64,000 nucleotides of DNA from Ephydatia muelleri (GCA_013339895.1 JABACO010000005.1:8695025-8759024), one strand, 5' to 3'; positions 1-11,181 are shown, counted from the stretch's first letter. The notes: generated by a model from the letters alone, not told the origin. Translations and numbers: made by a program.

Positions 1-310
1 GCACTTGTGGTAGTAATAGTGGATGGTGTTGAAACACCACCTGTAATGATTGATGTGGATGGGGTTGAAATGCCACTTGCAATGGTGGATGTGGATGGTG
101 TTGAAACGCCACTTGTAAAGGTTGATGGTATTGCAGTAGTGGTTGTGGTGGTAGATGTTTTTAATGCACTTGTGGTAGTAATAGTGGATGGTGTTGAAAT
201 GCCACTTGCAATGGTGGATGTGGATGGTGTTGAAACACCACTTGTAAAGGTTGATGGTATTGCAGTTGTGGTTGTGGTGGTAGATGTTTTTAATGCACTT
301 GTAATGGTCG
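1..310. repeat. Coding tandem repeat, period 129 bp
   Basis: The phrase GGTGTTGAAAC(A/G)CCACTTGTAAAGG starts at 97 and again at 226, giving a period of 129 bp, or exactly 43 codons. Shorter sub-repeats based on GTTGAAA(T/C)GCCACTTG occur between these. Keeping the period a multiple of three is what selection on a PTS-repeat protein would maintain. Confidence 0.75.
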
Positions 311-530
311 ATGTGGCTATACCACTTGTGGTAGTAGTTGAGATGGTTGCTGTGTTGCCCACCTTTGTGCTGCTGGCTGTAGTTAAAGGAGCAGAGTTCG
401 TTATTCCAAAACTGCTCAGTGTCAGGGTGAGTCCTGCAGTCGTTCCTGACGCGTTAAACGATGTAACACTGCAACCAAAGCAGTATCGATATGTATAATT
501 TCGGTGCAATATGAAGTTATTGTGCCATGA
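1..530 (-). CDS. Mucin-like Thr/Ser/Pro-rich protein, partial exon running off the window
   Basis: On the minus strand this stretch is open from about 530 to the window edge. It reads as a short Cys-containing segment (YRYCFGCSVTSFNASGT) followed by a long Thr/Ser/Pro-rich tract with TTTTSGIATST, ALKTSTTTTTTAIPSTF and SGVSTPSTSTIASGISTPST-like phrases. Such PTS tracts are typical of O-glycosylated extracellular or cell-surface mucin-like proteins. The plus strand is also open here and encodes Val/Asp-rich sequence, but that is the complement of the PTS repeats and matches no protein type I know. No Met is present, so the stretch is probably an internal exon whose 5' boundary I cannot fix. The other end lies outside the window. 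Function beyond 'mucin-like' is unknown. Confidence 0.5.
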
Positions 531-3095
531 TTATTGTATAGTATGCAGGAATTAGTAGCGGGTGTTTGACACGGGTACGTGTATATAGCACTTACAGGGC
601 AGTGGAAGGTGTAGTCAGTGCGGTCCCGCTGAAGTTCTGCCGCGATAACAAGCGAAGCACGGGTAATAGAATGCGGCTAAGTGCGGAATACACTTAATAT
701 CCCCGTTCACTCGCTCCGTGTCGGGTGCTGTTAGGGTACTCGCCCTTACCCCGTCATGCAAAAAAGTGAGACATGGGATGCAGTCGAAATGTTTCAGTCC
801 CTTTTGCATGGGCTAGCGTTATAGAGAACGTACACTGTATATAGCACCATAACGTTAGCCTCGAATCGTTTCACAGTTTCCATGAACACATACAGTTGCA
901 GGCATATTCCACAATTCCGCCAAGTTCCAATACGTGCATACATTGCTACAACTAGTGTTTACAAGGGAAGGAGGCAGGGGGAACGCATGATGTTGGCGTT
1001 TGCATACTACCCAGGTCTCCTAAGTTGTGTTTCATTGCACTCACCTGTCCTAGAGCGCCATTCGCCAATAAAAGATAAAAGAGAATGCATCGAACATCGA
1101 ACATCCTTTGTCCCAGCTTTGCTGACTTGGTCAGCGGGTATGGTAATGCGCATGCGCACAGCGGTGAATTCGCTGCAATCGGAGGTCGGAGGGGGGAGGG
1201 GGGCGGGGACCTCGTTACATTCTTGTGTGTATCTGTTGTATGCTAAAACATGTGTTCCGCATGGTGACAGGTGTAATTTATGTGGATGATAGCTTCTCTT
1301 AATTTTTCACTCATCATACTGTCTCCCTTAACTTTTCAGTTCACGTCCTCCATCTTTACTTTCCCACTCCTCCCCCCCCCCCCCCCCCCCCCCCTTCCCT
1401 CAATCCCTGCGGGGGGAGGGGGGAGGGTCGGTTAGTAAAAGAATGCAACAGGCCAGGAACATGAATGCTCTATATAGCAGGATGAATAAACTTTATAGTC
1501 TATGACTCGATAAATGAGCCGTATATGCCCCCACACTGTATAGACTTCATTTGTATTCATGCAGTGCTAGTTCCTACTGCCCATCATCCCCTTGACGGAA
1601 TCGCCATCACACTTTCGTTGCTGGTAAAGTATTCAAAGGTGGAGGCGGAGAGGTGTATAGCTAGCTATATATAATTATACATGTACAATCATGTCTGCCG
1701 ATATGGAAAGTTCGATTGAGCGATTGTCTTTTATGTTGTTTTCATGGGCGATCACACGTTTTGAGAAATACAGCATGGCTACAACCAGATAGGGGCGTTT
1801 TATTATGCCCTATTCGCTCGTTTCTTGAATGGATCGCCGTATTAAGTCCAAATGAACGTAACATCTATACCCAGTCGGTTACGCACTATACTGAAAGAGA
1901 TGGGGCTTTTTGTAATTCTGGCAATTAGAATATTTAATTATTACATGGTTAATGAGGTTTATAATTGCATAATTGGAGGATATTTATACAAATAACTCTA
2001 TAGGAGAAAATTGATGGCATAGAGACAATGGTGGTGTAAAAAGCACGGCTGAAAAAAATAAATAAAGGTTTGTCTGGCATTCTGGTAAAATGAACTAGGC
2101 TTACTCATCAGCAACTGATGCACTATTTTAGAACATACCGAATGCGCAAAATATCAGTACTAGTTCATTTTCAGGTAACTTTCTCATATCCAGAAATGAG
2201 CGGTCAAAAGTCAGAATAATTTACTCGCGGTTTGCGAATCACCGAATATTCCCGTATACCTTCCCATACCAATGTATGGGTTAGTTGTATACCAAGGACG
2301 CCAGATTTTTCCCAGGATTTGAAATTTGAAAATGTTAGTACACTACATTTGTTATGATTTTTAGTGGTGTCGCCGTATTTTTCCTATTTAAGCTGGGGCT
2401 TCCCTAGGATTGTCATAACATTGTCCCCAAATGTACAGGTAGTCAATGAGAAGGGTTTCTCATTACAATATTCCACGGTCATTTGTGTCAATACCTTTAC
2501 GATTTTGATATTTGAAAATAATATAGCTAGTACATCGAAGAACTATAAAATGTACTAAAAACTAGGCCTTCCTTTAGAAAAATCGGCTTCCATACCCGGG
2601 AGAAGCATTTCATGTTGAATCTATACGTTCCTCCATCTCGTGCCCTCAAAATTGACTCACGTGCGGATAGTGCCATACAGATATGCTGTGTAGTTGAAGT
2701 GTGGCCCTCCTTCAGTTTTTTGATGGCATGAAATCGGTCCCAGACCTCTCATCGCGCTGCCCAAAAAGGTTTTCTACCAGTTGAGTTACTATGCGATCTT
2801 ACCCGGATGCGATCCGGATCGTTTGTATAAATTGCGCATACAGTACCATCCAGACGTAGCTTCTTGACACACGCGTGTGCGCGTCACGAGTGATACCCGT
2901 GCGTAATTCGAGCATACTTGTGTTTCACACGCATCAGGTTAGTCGTGGCGCGAAGCGACATTTTCGAGACACGAACTCGCGTGATGGCACCCGCTCCCTC
3001 AGTTGTAAAATACTATGGACAAAATTCAGGAGCCCTTTGCTTGAATGCAAAACTAAGTTGTTTGTGAAGCCAGAACAGAGTAAAACTATGAGCTG
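531..3095. other. No recognisable gene
   Basis: I find no coding signature, RNA gene or transposon end that I can support in this stretch. The short open frames are not repetitive, show no known motif and overlap on both strands. The only distinctive structure is the G/C homopolymer region at 1180-1427, listed separately. Confidence 0.5.
1180..1427. repeat. G-run / C-run cluster with a 23-bp poly-C tract
   Basis: A run of 23 C lies at 1372-1394. It is flanked by G-rich blocks, GGAGGGGGGAGGGGGGCGGGG near 1188-1208 and GGGGGGAGGGGGGAGGG near 1411-1427. Both strands therefore have several closely spaced runs of three or more G, which is the sequence requirement for G-quadruplexes. The exact poly-C length is likely unreliable in any assembly. 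Confidence 0.7.
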
Positions 3096-3142
3096 TGTGT
3101 GTTGTTAGTGTGTGTGTTTGTACTATGTGTGCGTGTGTGTGC

Positions 3143-3174
<32 letters not shown>

Positions 3175-3177
3175 TGC
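3096..3177. repeat. (GT)n microsatellite, imperfect
   Basis: This is a GT dinucleotide tract with C and T interruptions, followed by unique sequence. It has no coding potential. Confidence 0.9.
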
Positions 3178-3319
3178 TTACAAGTGTGTACTAGTATAGA
3201 CCTAGCTTGACCTTACCATAGATTATAATCTATGACCTTACAATTGTGTGCTATGTAAACTGTGATTAGCCTAATCTGATATTAGACTGCCTGGGGTACA
3301 AGTACATGTAGCAGTTTTT

Positions 3320-3500
3320 CTCTGAGAACAGTAGGTCCATATGTAGGTACGTAGGTCCAGGGTAGGCCTATGTAGGTACATGTAGGTCCAGGGTAGGCCT
3401 ATGTAGGTACATGTACATGTAGGTCCAGGATAGGCCTACATAGGTCCAGGGTACTAGTATAGGCCTATGTATAGTTAGGTACATTGTAGGTCCAGGTGGT
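3320..3500 (+). repeat. Tandem GTAGGTCCAGGGTAGGCCTAT minisatellite
   Basis: Several irregular copies of a motif of about 30 bp containing GTAGGTCCAGG and GTAGGCCTATGTAGGTACAT lie in tandem. The flanking phrase CTATGTAAACTGTG(A/G)TTAG...GCTGCCTGG occurs just before it (about 3255) and again about 415 bp later (about 3672), so a larger local duplication includes the minisatellite. Confidence 0.7.
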
Positions 3501-3904
3501 ACAGGTGGTGATGAACACGTAGGCAAAGATGAGGATAATTCAGATGGAATTGAAGTTGACTAAAACCTGGACCCTTGCACAAGTACATGCATGTACTGAA
3601 TTACAATTGTACTGAATTACAATTGTATGGCCCTTGAAGATAATTTCATTATGTGGTAGGTCCATTGTATGCTATGTAAACTGTGGTTAGCTAATCTGAT
3701 GTTAGGCTGCCTGGTAACTTCCAGTTCTAAGAGAACAAACTGTGTACCTATGTCTTAAAAGCACACACTTTATATGTGTAGCACCTATATACAAACCACA
3801 CATTGTGTGCAGCGATGGTGATGGCATGCATGGGAGCATTAGTCCTGATGCTATAAACGTCACAATCAAGTACATGATGGGAGGGGGGTGAGTGGCCTGA
3901 TGCA

Positions 3905-3985
3905 AAGCCTTTGGCCTAGTGGTAGAGGCATTTTAGTCTGTTGCATAATGTCCTGGTACTTTGTTGTTCTAGGGTTCAATAAGAG
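3905..3985 (+). mobile_element. tRNA-derived SINE-like head (A and B box)
   Basis: TGGCCTAGTGGTAGAGG at 3912-3928 fits an internal RNA polymerase III A box. AGGGTTCAATA at 3971-3981 fits a B box at the usual spacing of about 45-60 bp. The stretch does not fold into a complete tRNA that I can recognise, so a degenerate tRNA-derived SINE head is more likely than a real tRNA gene. A second copy of the A-box half (TTTGGCCTAGTGGTAGACTG) lies at about 4772, embedded in a duplicated context (ACACAAACCACACA(T/C)TGTGTGCAG...). I cannot define a 3' tail. Confidence 0.45.
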
Positions 3986-4020
3986 AGCTCTGTTTTAAAA
4001 GTCTGTTTGGAACTGTTTCT

Positions 4021-4575
4021 ATGGAGATGACAATCCTGTATCTATTTTTTTTTGTACTGTTGAAGAACAGCAGGGTCCAGGAACCCAATGTTGAGACTGG
4101 CCATCTGGAGTCATCTACCTCAGGCTCAGTGAATTTACTCAATCAGAGTTTTGACACTAGGTTCCAACCTACCAGGCAAGATGTCTGCTGGTCCAGAGGG
4201 CATGCACTTCTTCATCAAGTGGTCCAAAACTAACCAGATGGGCAGGTGTGTTCAGCGTACCAAAGGCAGGCACATGTGTCCAGTTCCAGCAATGGAGGCC
4301 TACAGAGAATATTGTCACTGTTCCACTCACTCCTCACCCCTCTTCCACTTCAAAGATGGGAGAACACTCACATCTAAGAGCTTCCGCTCCACCTTTCTAC
4401 CCCTGGTATGGTGGAGCTATGTGGCTACAATCCAGCCAAATATAACACCCACATTGGTGCAGCCATGTACAGTAGCTGCCAGAACAGGCCTTCCCACTGA
4501 CACCATTTGGAACCTCAGAAGAGGTGAAGCAAAGCATACCAGACATACGTATTGGTGCAGCCACAGTACATGTAA
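4021..4575 (+). mobile_element. Tyrosine recombinase catalytic-domain fragment (Crypton/DIRS-type), fossil
   Basis: The conceptual translation contains PEGMHFFIKWSKTNQMGR, CPVPAMEAYREYC, LFHFKDGRTLTSKSFRSTF and then stretches resembling GYNPAKYNTH...IGAA and GLPTDTIWNLRRGEA. This order (strand-rich core, CPV/L-A-x-x-x-Y linker, (H)SFRIGAA box, GLP...I...LGRW box) is the C-terminal catalytic domain of the tyrosine recombinases common in Cryptons, DIRS-like elements and their solo relatives in invertebrate genomes. It is broken in several places and incomplete. No reverse transcriptase or element ends are recognisable beside it, so I cannot assign it to Crypton or DIRS. Confidence 0.6.
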
Positions 4576-4683
4576 ACTCTAATTGCTAACTAGCAATAGC
4601 ACAAATTGTGCATATTTTAACTGCACATTACATGTACAGTATCTATGTTCACACAAACCACACACTGTGTGCAGAGACAGCTG

Positions 4684-4723
4684 TGGCATCAGGCCCAACC
4701 CCTAGGGGTTGGGCCTGATGCCA
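4684..4723. repeat. Perfect 40-bp palindrome
   Basis: TGGCATCAGGCCCAACCCCT is followed immediately by its exact reverse complement, with no loop, centred at 4703/4704. It is followed by a G-rich run at about 4733-4747. Neighbouring sequence repeats a block at 3790-3930, but that earlier copy lacks the palindrome, which therefore arose in this copy. Confidence 0.95.
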
Positions 4724-4759
4724 TAACATGGGAGAGGGGGGGGGGGGGTGCTTGACCCT

Positions 4760-6207
4760 GATGCAGGGCTTTGGCCTAGTGGTAGACTGAGCAGCGCCCC
4801 GATGTGTAGACAAAGCTTTCCTTAATGTAAGTATATATTGTGATAGCGCTCTAGGCTTCCATTGGCGAAGTCCCAGAGAGTGCTTCGCAGTTAAGCGCTT
4901 TACGTGTATTGATCGACGCACACATGCAGACAAATATTGAAAATGCGGCACATTCAGACTTGATGTTAATCGATCTAGGTAAGACTGAGAAGCCTACGTA
5001 GGTCGCAGCTGTACTGGAAAGTGCTAACGAATCATTTTTATCCCTGCGTGTAAGCGTATCAGTGCACGTGCCTAGCCTACGCGCTTCATTCATCGAGCTG
5101 CATGCAGGCTAAACGAACACTGTTTACAATAAACTTCAAGTGAAAACAACCCACTCTATAGGTCAAAAGTGTCCATGACGACGTCCTGTATACAATAAAT
5201 ATAATAGCTTCACCATAATGCATTAGCAGTGAGCTAGGGTTGGTCTAGCTGGCAGTCTAGGAATTGGGGGGAGGAGGCTAGGGAAAAGGTTTCCACTTAG
5301 CAAACTGACTTGCTATTGGCTCAGATCAACCTTGTTAATCTTCAGCTGAAGTAACTTATTATTCACATTTATTCACCATTTGACAATTATTGCCAATATT
5401 TATTAAATAATTTTGGCAGATGACGCAATGGCATACTTATATGAATAAATTATGCGCGGTAGAAATTAATTTTTTGTCTTGATTAGACAGGTACGGTTCT
5501 ACACTCTTCGGAGAATGGCTCTGGCATTTGCTCTAATTAAGCAAATGCTTAAGTTGGAGAACAGGTCGAAAGAAGCCTGTGACTTTGGAAGGGACTTGTG
5601 GATTGCAAGCCGAGCAGCAACTTGTGCTAAAAACAATGAAGCCTCTTTACCCCAATTTTAGTTAAAGAATGGTTAATGGAATATTTTTTCGAAGTACATA
5701 TAGCATAATCAGACCGATTTATAGTACATTATAAACTTGTCTAAAATTTAATTTGAAATAAAAAGCAAGATGACCGCCTATGTATGGGCCATTTCTGGAT
5801 ATGTCGTAGAGAATGTTTGTATTTAAGTTGCCGCCATTCCGTCTCCTTGGCGGGCCAGGTTAATCAGATACACTCTAACGATTTAAAGGGTCGTGCCCAG
5901 GCCCTTTACCCAACACACTCTATGCCATCTTTGTCAAGCATGCACTGTTAGACTGAAAAAATATATATCGCGCATTGTATGCACCGCAACAATCTCTCGA
6001 ATATTTAACTCTTTCGTGGGGCAGCTGCACAATATTGCGCCGCAGCTGCTGTACAAAAACCACTTGTTTTTCTAAATTGTTAACGTTTTTGTAGTCAACA
6101 ACACAATGTTTAGAGGAAAAGTTTTTCGCTTGTCTAATTCACGGGTTATTTACAAAGAATATTTTCCTGTAACGTGAAAACGCTTATTCCACACTACATG
6201 TATACCC
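4760..6207. other. No recognisable gene
   Basis: There are short open frames only, none with a known motif. The sequence is AT-rich and otherwise unremarkable. Confidence 0.45.
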
Positions 6208-7386
6208 ATAGATTATTTAGACAGGGATTGGAAACGGATCACGTGCACGCCAATTACTATAGCGGAAGATAGGTTATTGTAGTAGTTATCAGTTTTCTGT
6301 GTCCGTAGCTATTCATCTGCAAAATGAGTAGCAGTAAAGGATGAAACCTTCAAACCCCGTTAATACTATTTACAAAAGTAGCCACAGGCCCAGAAGTGAC
6401 AGCAGTCTTGCTCTATTCGTGCCGTGTCCCAAATGATTGACGCGATTTTCGATGTAAAGCCAACTTTTTATAACCTCATACCAACACTCCCTGGCTTAGT
6501 GCATAGCCCAGTTCTGTCGCAAAATGAGTGCACTAGAGGATGAAACCTTCAATCCCCGTTCATACTATTTTTAAAAGAAACTATACGCCCAGAACTGACA
6601 GTATTCTGTTCGCGCCGTATCCCTAATGATTGACGCGAGAGTCGATGTAAAGCCATCTTTATAACCTCATACCAACACTCCCTGGCATAGCCCATAGTCC
6701 AGTTCTATCGCAAAATGAGTGCACTAGAGGATAAAACCTTCAAACCCCGCTAATACTATATACAAAAGTAGCTATACGCCCAGAACTGCCAGTACGGCCT
6801 AGTCTATTCGTGTCGTGTCCCTAATGATTGACGCGATAAAGATAACTTTATACCAACACTCCCTGGCTTAGTCCATAGCCCAGTTCTATCGCAAAATGAG
6901 TGCACTAGAGGATGAAACCTTCAAACCGCGTTTACACTATTTACAAAAGTAGTTATACGCCCAGAACTGACTGTATGTCTAAAACGCTGTTTCGTGCCAC
7001 TTTATGTTTTCAAAGCTAGGGAAAAGAGCAAAACCTATCCAGTTCTATTCAGATTGCTACGAAGAGCTTATTTACAAAAAATCAAGGTCAAAAAACGTAC
7101 AGAACAGTTTTTGCACGCCCAGAAAGGATTCACACAGCTTCATTTCTCAGTTTTTATTAAAAAAAAAAACCCGAAGATTCGTTCACTAGAACCTCAAACA
7201 CGTTTCTAGACAAACCTTACCTTTCATGAATTGGGTGGAATACATTCGAGACTCTACATGATACGGATTTCACCAAAACCAGCTATAACACATTTTCCCG
7301 CCAAACTCCAAAGGTGCTGCATAGCCTTCTACCGTAAAATGTATGGCTCACGTGACCCGTTTCCAATCCCTGTCTAAATAATCTAT
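6208..7386. mobile_element. Non-autonomous DNA transposon with ~38-bp terminal inverted repeats
   Basis: The left end ATAGATTATTTAGACAGGGA...TTGGAAACGG.TCACGTG (6208-6245) is matched in reverse complement at 7349-7386, with one or two mismatches in about 38 bp. The 1.18-kb interior has no transposase and instead carries tandem repeats (6319-6995). I cannot see a convincing target-site duplication: the bases next to the two ends are CCC and GCT. The superfamily is therefore undetermined. A TIR-bearing, tandem-repeat-filled, gene-less element is a common non-autonomous format. Confidence 0.7.
6319..6995 (+). repeat. Four tandem repeats of ~180-200 bp inside the TIR element
   Basis: Copies start with GCAAAATGAGT at 6319, 6519, 6710 and 6891, so the unit lengths are 200, 191 and 181 bp, with a shorter last copy. 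Each contains GGATGAAACCTTCAA, CGCCCAGAACTGACAGT, TAATGATTGACGCGA and ACCAACACTCCCTGGC. Copies differ by substitutions and small indels, and the first is the most divergent at its start. Confidence 0.85.
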
Positions 7387-7614
7387 GCTATACCGCGGCT
7401 TCGCCTGCAAAAGAGGTAAACTTAGAATAATATAAATTTAGTAGTTATAATGATTGATTACACAGGGAAAAACGAAAGTTTTGATTTTATGAATGATTTT
7501 AAACCCTCTTTAAAATCATTGTGTATTGAACATTAAAATCAAACACGTGTAATTTTTATTGTTCCATCACGTAATGATTCCAAATGATTCTACCCTGTGT
7601 CAGTATAACTATTT

Positions 7615-7860
7615 CTACAGTATAAATTCAGGCCTCCTCCTGGTTTCGGCCTCGTGGGGGCGGTGCCAGTCATTCTGGAGATCCAAGCTGGAGGTGGTGG
7701 TGGTGGCAGCCATGTTGGAGGTGGCAGCGTCAGGAGGCGGGGCTGCATTTGCTCTTCGTGCACTCAGTGCTTTAACGCATGCATCTGCACTCATCTTACT
7801 CAGTCCTAGACTGGCAGATCTCGTAGCAACCTTTTGATCTAGCCAGGATGGGTCTTGCAA
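7615..7860 (-). CDS. Unrecognised possible exon, low support
   Basis: An 81-codon minus-strand frame reads ...SASLGLSKMSADACVKALSARRANAAPP... and then becomes Thr-rich and charged. An amphipathic Ala/Leu helix followed by a low-complexity tail is plausible protein, and the local GC content is higher than its surroundings. I do not recognise it. The plus strand has an overlapping Ala/Leu frame, and either could be spurious. It lies downstream, in minus-strand order, of the recombinase fragment at 8496-8699, but I cannot link the two. Confidence 0.25.
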   Translation of the reverse strand: MQDPSWLDQKVATRSASLGLSKMSADACVKALSARRANAAPPPDAATSNMAATTTTSSLDLQNDWHRPHEAETRRRPEFIL

Positions 7861-8495
7861 AAGGCATCATTTACTGAATTCACTTAAGAGTTCAACTTTT
7901 GTGCGGTCTACGTAAGGCAGATGATCGGGGCAATGTTGCGTAGGAAGCCCGCCACTTAGTTTAATAGCCTATGATTATATAAACCTGCATGTGTAAAACT
8001 CAAACTTTGCATTTTGAACAACCGAAATGTATACTGTATACGACGTCATCTAATCTGCGACTTGGAGGTTATGAGAAAATATAGGAAGAATGTTTGCTCC
8101 CGTCACATGCCTTACATTGTTATTGCTACCCTCACCCACTTGACCATCACATTTGTGCCAGCATCTATTCATACGACAAAACAGCCATAACACAGAAAAG
8201 GGGCAACTGAATGTCACATGACACCATTGAATGTTTCCCTCTCCAATGCAGCATAACCTGCCTGCTGTCCAGCACCATGTTCCACTTCAGATCTCCGGCA
8301 GTTACTTCAGTCTGCAGTCCAGTCCACTTACACAACTTTCCCCTTTATTGATGTGCACAAGTGCCCTAAACACCTTGTCGTGTGACTCAATCAGCTTACC
8401 CATGCAAAAGTAACGCTCCATAACCATAATCCACATGCCAATCTTATCTTGTTCTCCCCACTACCAGCATAGCACCCTCCCTAAACTGATCTGTT

Positions 8496-8699
8496 TTATA
8501 TGCTCAACACCAACCCCTCTGCCTCTGCCCACAGCTTCCATATCTGGAATGCTCCACTGTACTTCCTAGTAGTACTGTCAGCCTTTCCACTGAGCAGTGT
8601 ATCAGGGACCTCCAGTTCCAGATGATGCAACTCCGTATCCTTCAAATTCGCAAACTGAGACCACATGCCAGCTGCTAACAGATCTGCCATAGAAAACAA
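8496..8699 (-). mobile_element. Tyrosine recombinase N-terminal core-binding fragment, fossil
   Basis: The translation contains MWSQFANLKDTELHHLEL, then LLSGKADSTTRKYSGAFQ and IWKLWAEAEG. The pattern (L)xxSxAxxTxxKYxxAFxxWKxWA is the SAM-like core-binding domain at the N-terminus of XerD/Crypton-like recombinases of marine invertebrates. It is on the opposite strand to the catalytic fragment at 4021-4575 and 4 kb away, so the two are unlikely to be one gene copy. It is a fragment without recognisable element ends. Confidence 0.6.
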
Positions 8700-10873
8700 G
8701 CAACGACACAGATATCAATCAACCTGACTGCAGGTGCACCAGTCATAATGCAGTTCCCATTGAAATAATTTTACTATAAGCAATGTGTTTGGCTCTGAAG
8801 CTACTGGAATACAGTGATGCCTTTAGCAACAAAACTAATGCATCCAGTTTTTTGTGCAGGACAGATAGACACACCTTCCATCCTGAATCTCAAACCACGT
8901 TACACAATAATGCGAAGGTGTCCAAACTGACAAAACATCATATACCACAAACCCTGTACTTTGCAACAAGTTCTTAACTCACCAGCTAGCTTTTTGGCAC
9001 CCTCCTTACCCTTTACACATCATAACCCTAACCCTAACCCTAAGCAACACAAACTCATCATCTGACAATTGGATATAATCTTCTTCACTATATGAACAAC
9101 ATAGAAATAGCCACTAATCTTATAATTTGTCCATTAAGGTGTATCATTGCTTCAAAAAGGACCTAACAATTTGGCAATGGCCTGAAAATTTTAATCATGA
9201 GTAGTATAGGTAGCATTTTATTGTATTGAGATATATCTTATAACACCAATACAAAGCATATTCAAACAACCAGGAAAAGTGTTGAACCTTTTGCAGAATC
9301 ATTTTTATGTAATTAATGAGCAAATACATGTTGCCTGTCATAACTTTTGCAATGACTGACATGAATTTATAACTCATCAATGGGGCAAACACCTCTACAT
9401 CTCAGACATTCTTCAGTCCCAACTTACAACAGATCCAGAGAGATTTATGATAATCAAAAAGATCATTCAATAAAAGTCTATTAAAAACTACAAATTTAAA
9501 GTTTCATAAACAAATACCAAATCCATGCAAATTCTAGATAACTTCTTGTTGGAAGAGAGTGCATCGATACATCATTTCATATAACTTCCTTCTTATTTTG
9601 CTCTAAAGCTCAAGTAGTTAGTGGTGCTCACAACTGCAATGGAAGGAACAACTGTATATTTTTTCAACTACAAGCATATACTTGGGACATTAAATGATGA
9701 TGCAAGCAAACATTGTTAACAGCATATTTGGTGGGAGGGAAATACAGAGCAAGAATAATATCTATGCATGCTGACAATTCTGCTTACATTTGTACTATAT
9801 ATGCACATGTACATGTATAATAGAGTGGCACTGAAGCATACAATACGTATATGTACGAAGCCCAAAGTTTTTGATTTTCGTGTCAGTAAACCAGACGATG
9901 ACAGATTTAAACAAAACTCACAGATATTCTCGCCATTTCAACTTGCATAATCCAAACCAAAGATTCCAAGTATTCAAATGGTTTTGAATGACCATTCAAA
10001 TCATTAAAATGAAGAATGATTATAGAGAATTTGTAAAAGTCATGAATACATTTACCATTCATATGTTTAAATCATTATGCGTGATAAATGTAGCCAAATG
10101 CCTATTTTAAGCTGCGAATAAATTCATCATTGATTACAAATAGCAGATTGGCATCAAACACCATCATTGGATGCATTTCTGAGTGTTGTCATTCATTTTG
10201 CACCCAAATTACAGTCGCTATGATGAATTAGAGACAATTTCCCTTAGGAAATAATGTCACCGCAACAAAATTACAATATTTCCTGTGACACCAGTCCTTA
10301 GGCATGGCCCCAAGATTACTTTGGCCAATTGTGGCAGTACAGTTAAAATCAAAGGCTACAGTTATTCTACTTACATTAATAATCTTCTCTTCCATAGCTA
10401 TGAATGATCTACATGTATCTGAAATGCTAGAACATTCAGCATCGACAGAAAGTTCTCCCAAAAAAAAAAGTCACCTAAACATTAGGCATCAATTGATACT
10501 CATCATTACACATTTGTTTCACCTTCAAAGGTTTCATCATCATTAGAAGCATTTCAGTGTTGTCATTCATTTTGCACCCAAATCCCTTGCATTTTCATAC
10601 CAAGGAATTTAGTACAGGTTATCAGTTCATTTCAATGAGAATTGTAAATGAGAGTAGGCACTAATCATTAAGTGTTAAGAAAGATATGATACATTATGGT
10701 GAAGAAATACAAGATACTATGTTCTCAAAGTATAAAATTGGTGGTTACATTTTTTGTAAAATTTGAAGAACACACTACATGGTTATTGTGGTACATACAC
10801 AACTATTCAATGTGAAACCTACATGTATTGTAATTACACAGGTTACAGCCGGTATGCATAAGCACAATTTGCG
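8700..10873. other. No recognisable gene; contains telomere-like and dispersed direct repeats
   Basis: This is AT-rich sequence with no supported coding region. It holds three CCCTAA units at 9023-9043 and a direct repeat of about 37 bp (GCATTTC.GAGTGTTGTCATTC...TTTTGCACCCAAAT) at about 10,171 and again at about 10,549. The cause of the direct repeat is unknown. It could be the edge of an unrecognised insertion of about 380 bp. Confidence 0.5.
9023..9043 (-). repeat. Short interstitial telomere-like repeat, three CCCTAA units
   Basis: TAACCCTAACCCTAACCCTAA is the complement of the metazoan telomere repeat. Three units are too few to suggest a telomere. They may be a repair scar or the tail of a small repeat. 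Confidence 0.6.
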
Positions 10874-10877
10874 CTAG

Positions 10878-11047
10878 TGTAAGACTCTGTAAACCAACTT
10901 GACTCAGTTACTCAGTTTCAAGTGAATACAATCAATCAGTACAACTTGATTCACACCATCACTATGACAACACAACTAATCATGTTTCCAGCTGTTCCAT
11001 AGATACAGTTACATCATATATAAAGACACGATGACATGCATGTTACA
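10878..11047 (-). repeat. 3' LTR of the Gypsy fossil (170 bp)
   Basis: Its ends are TGTAA...TTACA, with the TG...CA termini of LTRs. It contains a TATATAAAGA TATA-like box in the half shared by both LTRs. The purine run AAGGAGGGGCAAG abuts it on the element's coding strand (plus positions about 11,048-11,060), as expected for the polypurine tract. Confidence 0.93.
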
Positions 11048-11181
11048 CTTGCCCCTCCTTAGAACTAGCTTGTTCACAAGCATGGCAGAAATAAACACCA
11101 TATCTCTCTGGTAACCTGCGATCACGCCTAGGATACCTCTGTTCTTGGTTGTCAGATTGATTGTCCACATTAAGATCATCA

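Noticed and set aside
7-498. Plus-strand Val/Asp-rich open frame
   Set aside because: It is the exact complement of a Thr/Ser/Pro-rich minus-strand repeat, which is a known protein type. The Val-rich version is not.
3905-3985. Functional tRNA gene
   Set aside because: A and B boxes are present, but I could not fold acceptor and anticodon stems.
6319-6995. CRISPR-like array from regularly spaced repeats
   Set aside because: Repeats are about 190 bp, adjacent and without spacers, inside a TIR element in a eukaryote.
7904-8470. Regulatory region or gene between the 7.8-kb frame and the recombinase fragment
   Set aside because: No motif, repeat or supported frame was found.
9023-9043. Telomere or chromosome end
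   Set aside because: Only three CCCTAA units with ordinary sequence on both sides.
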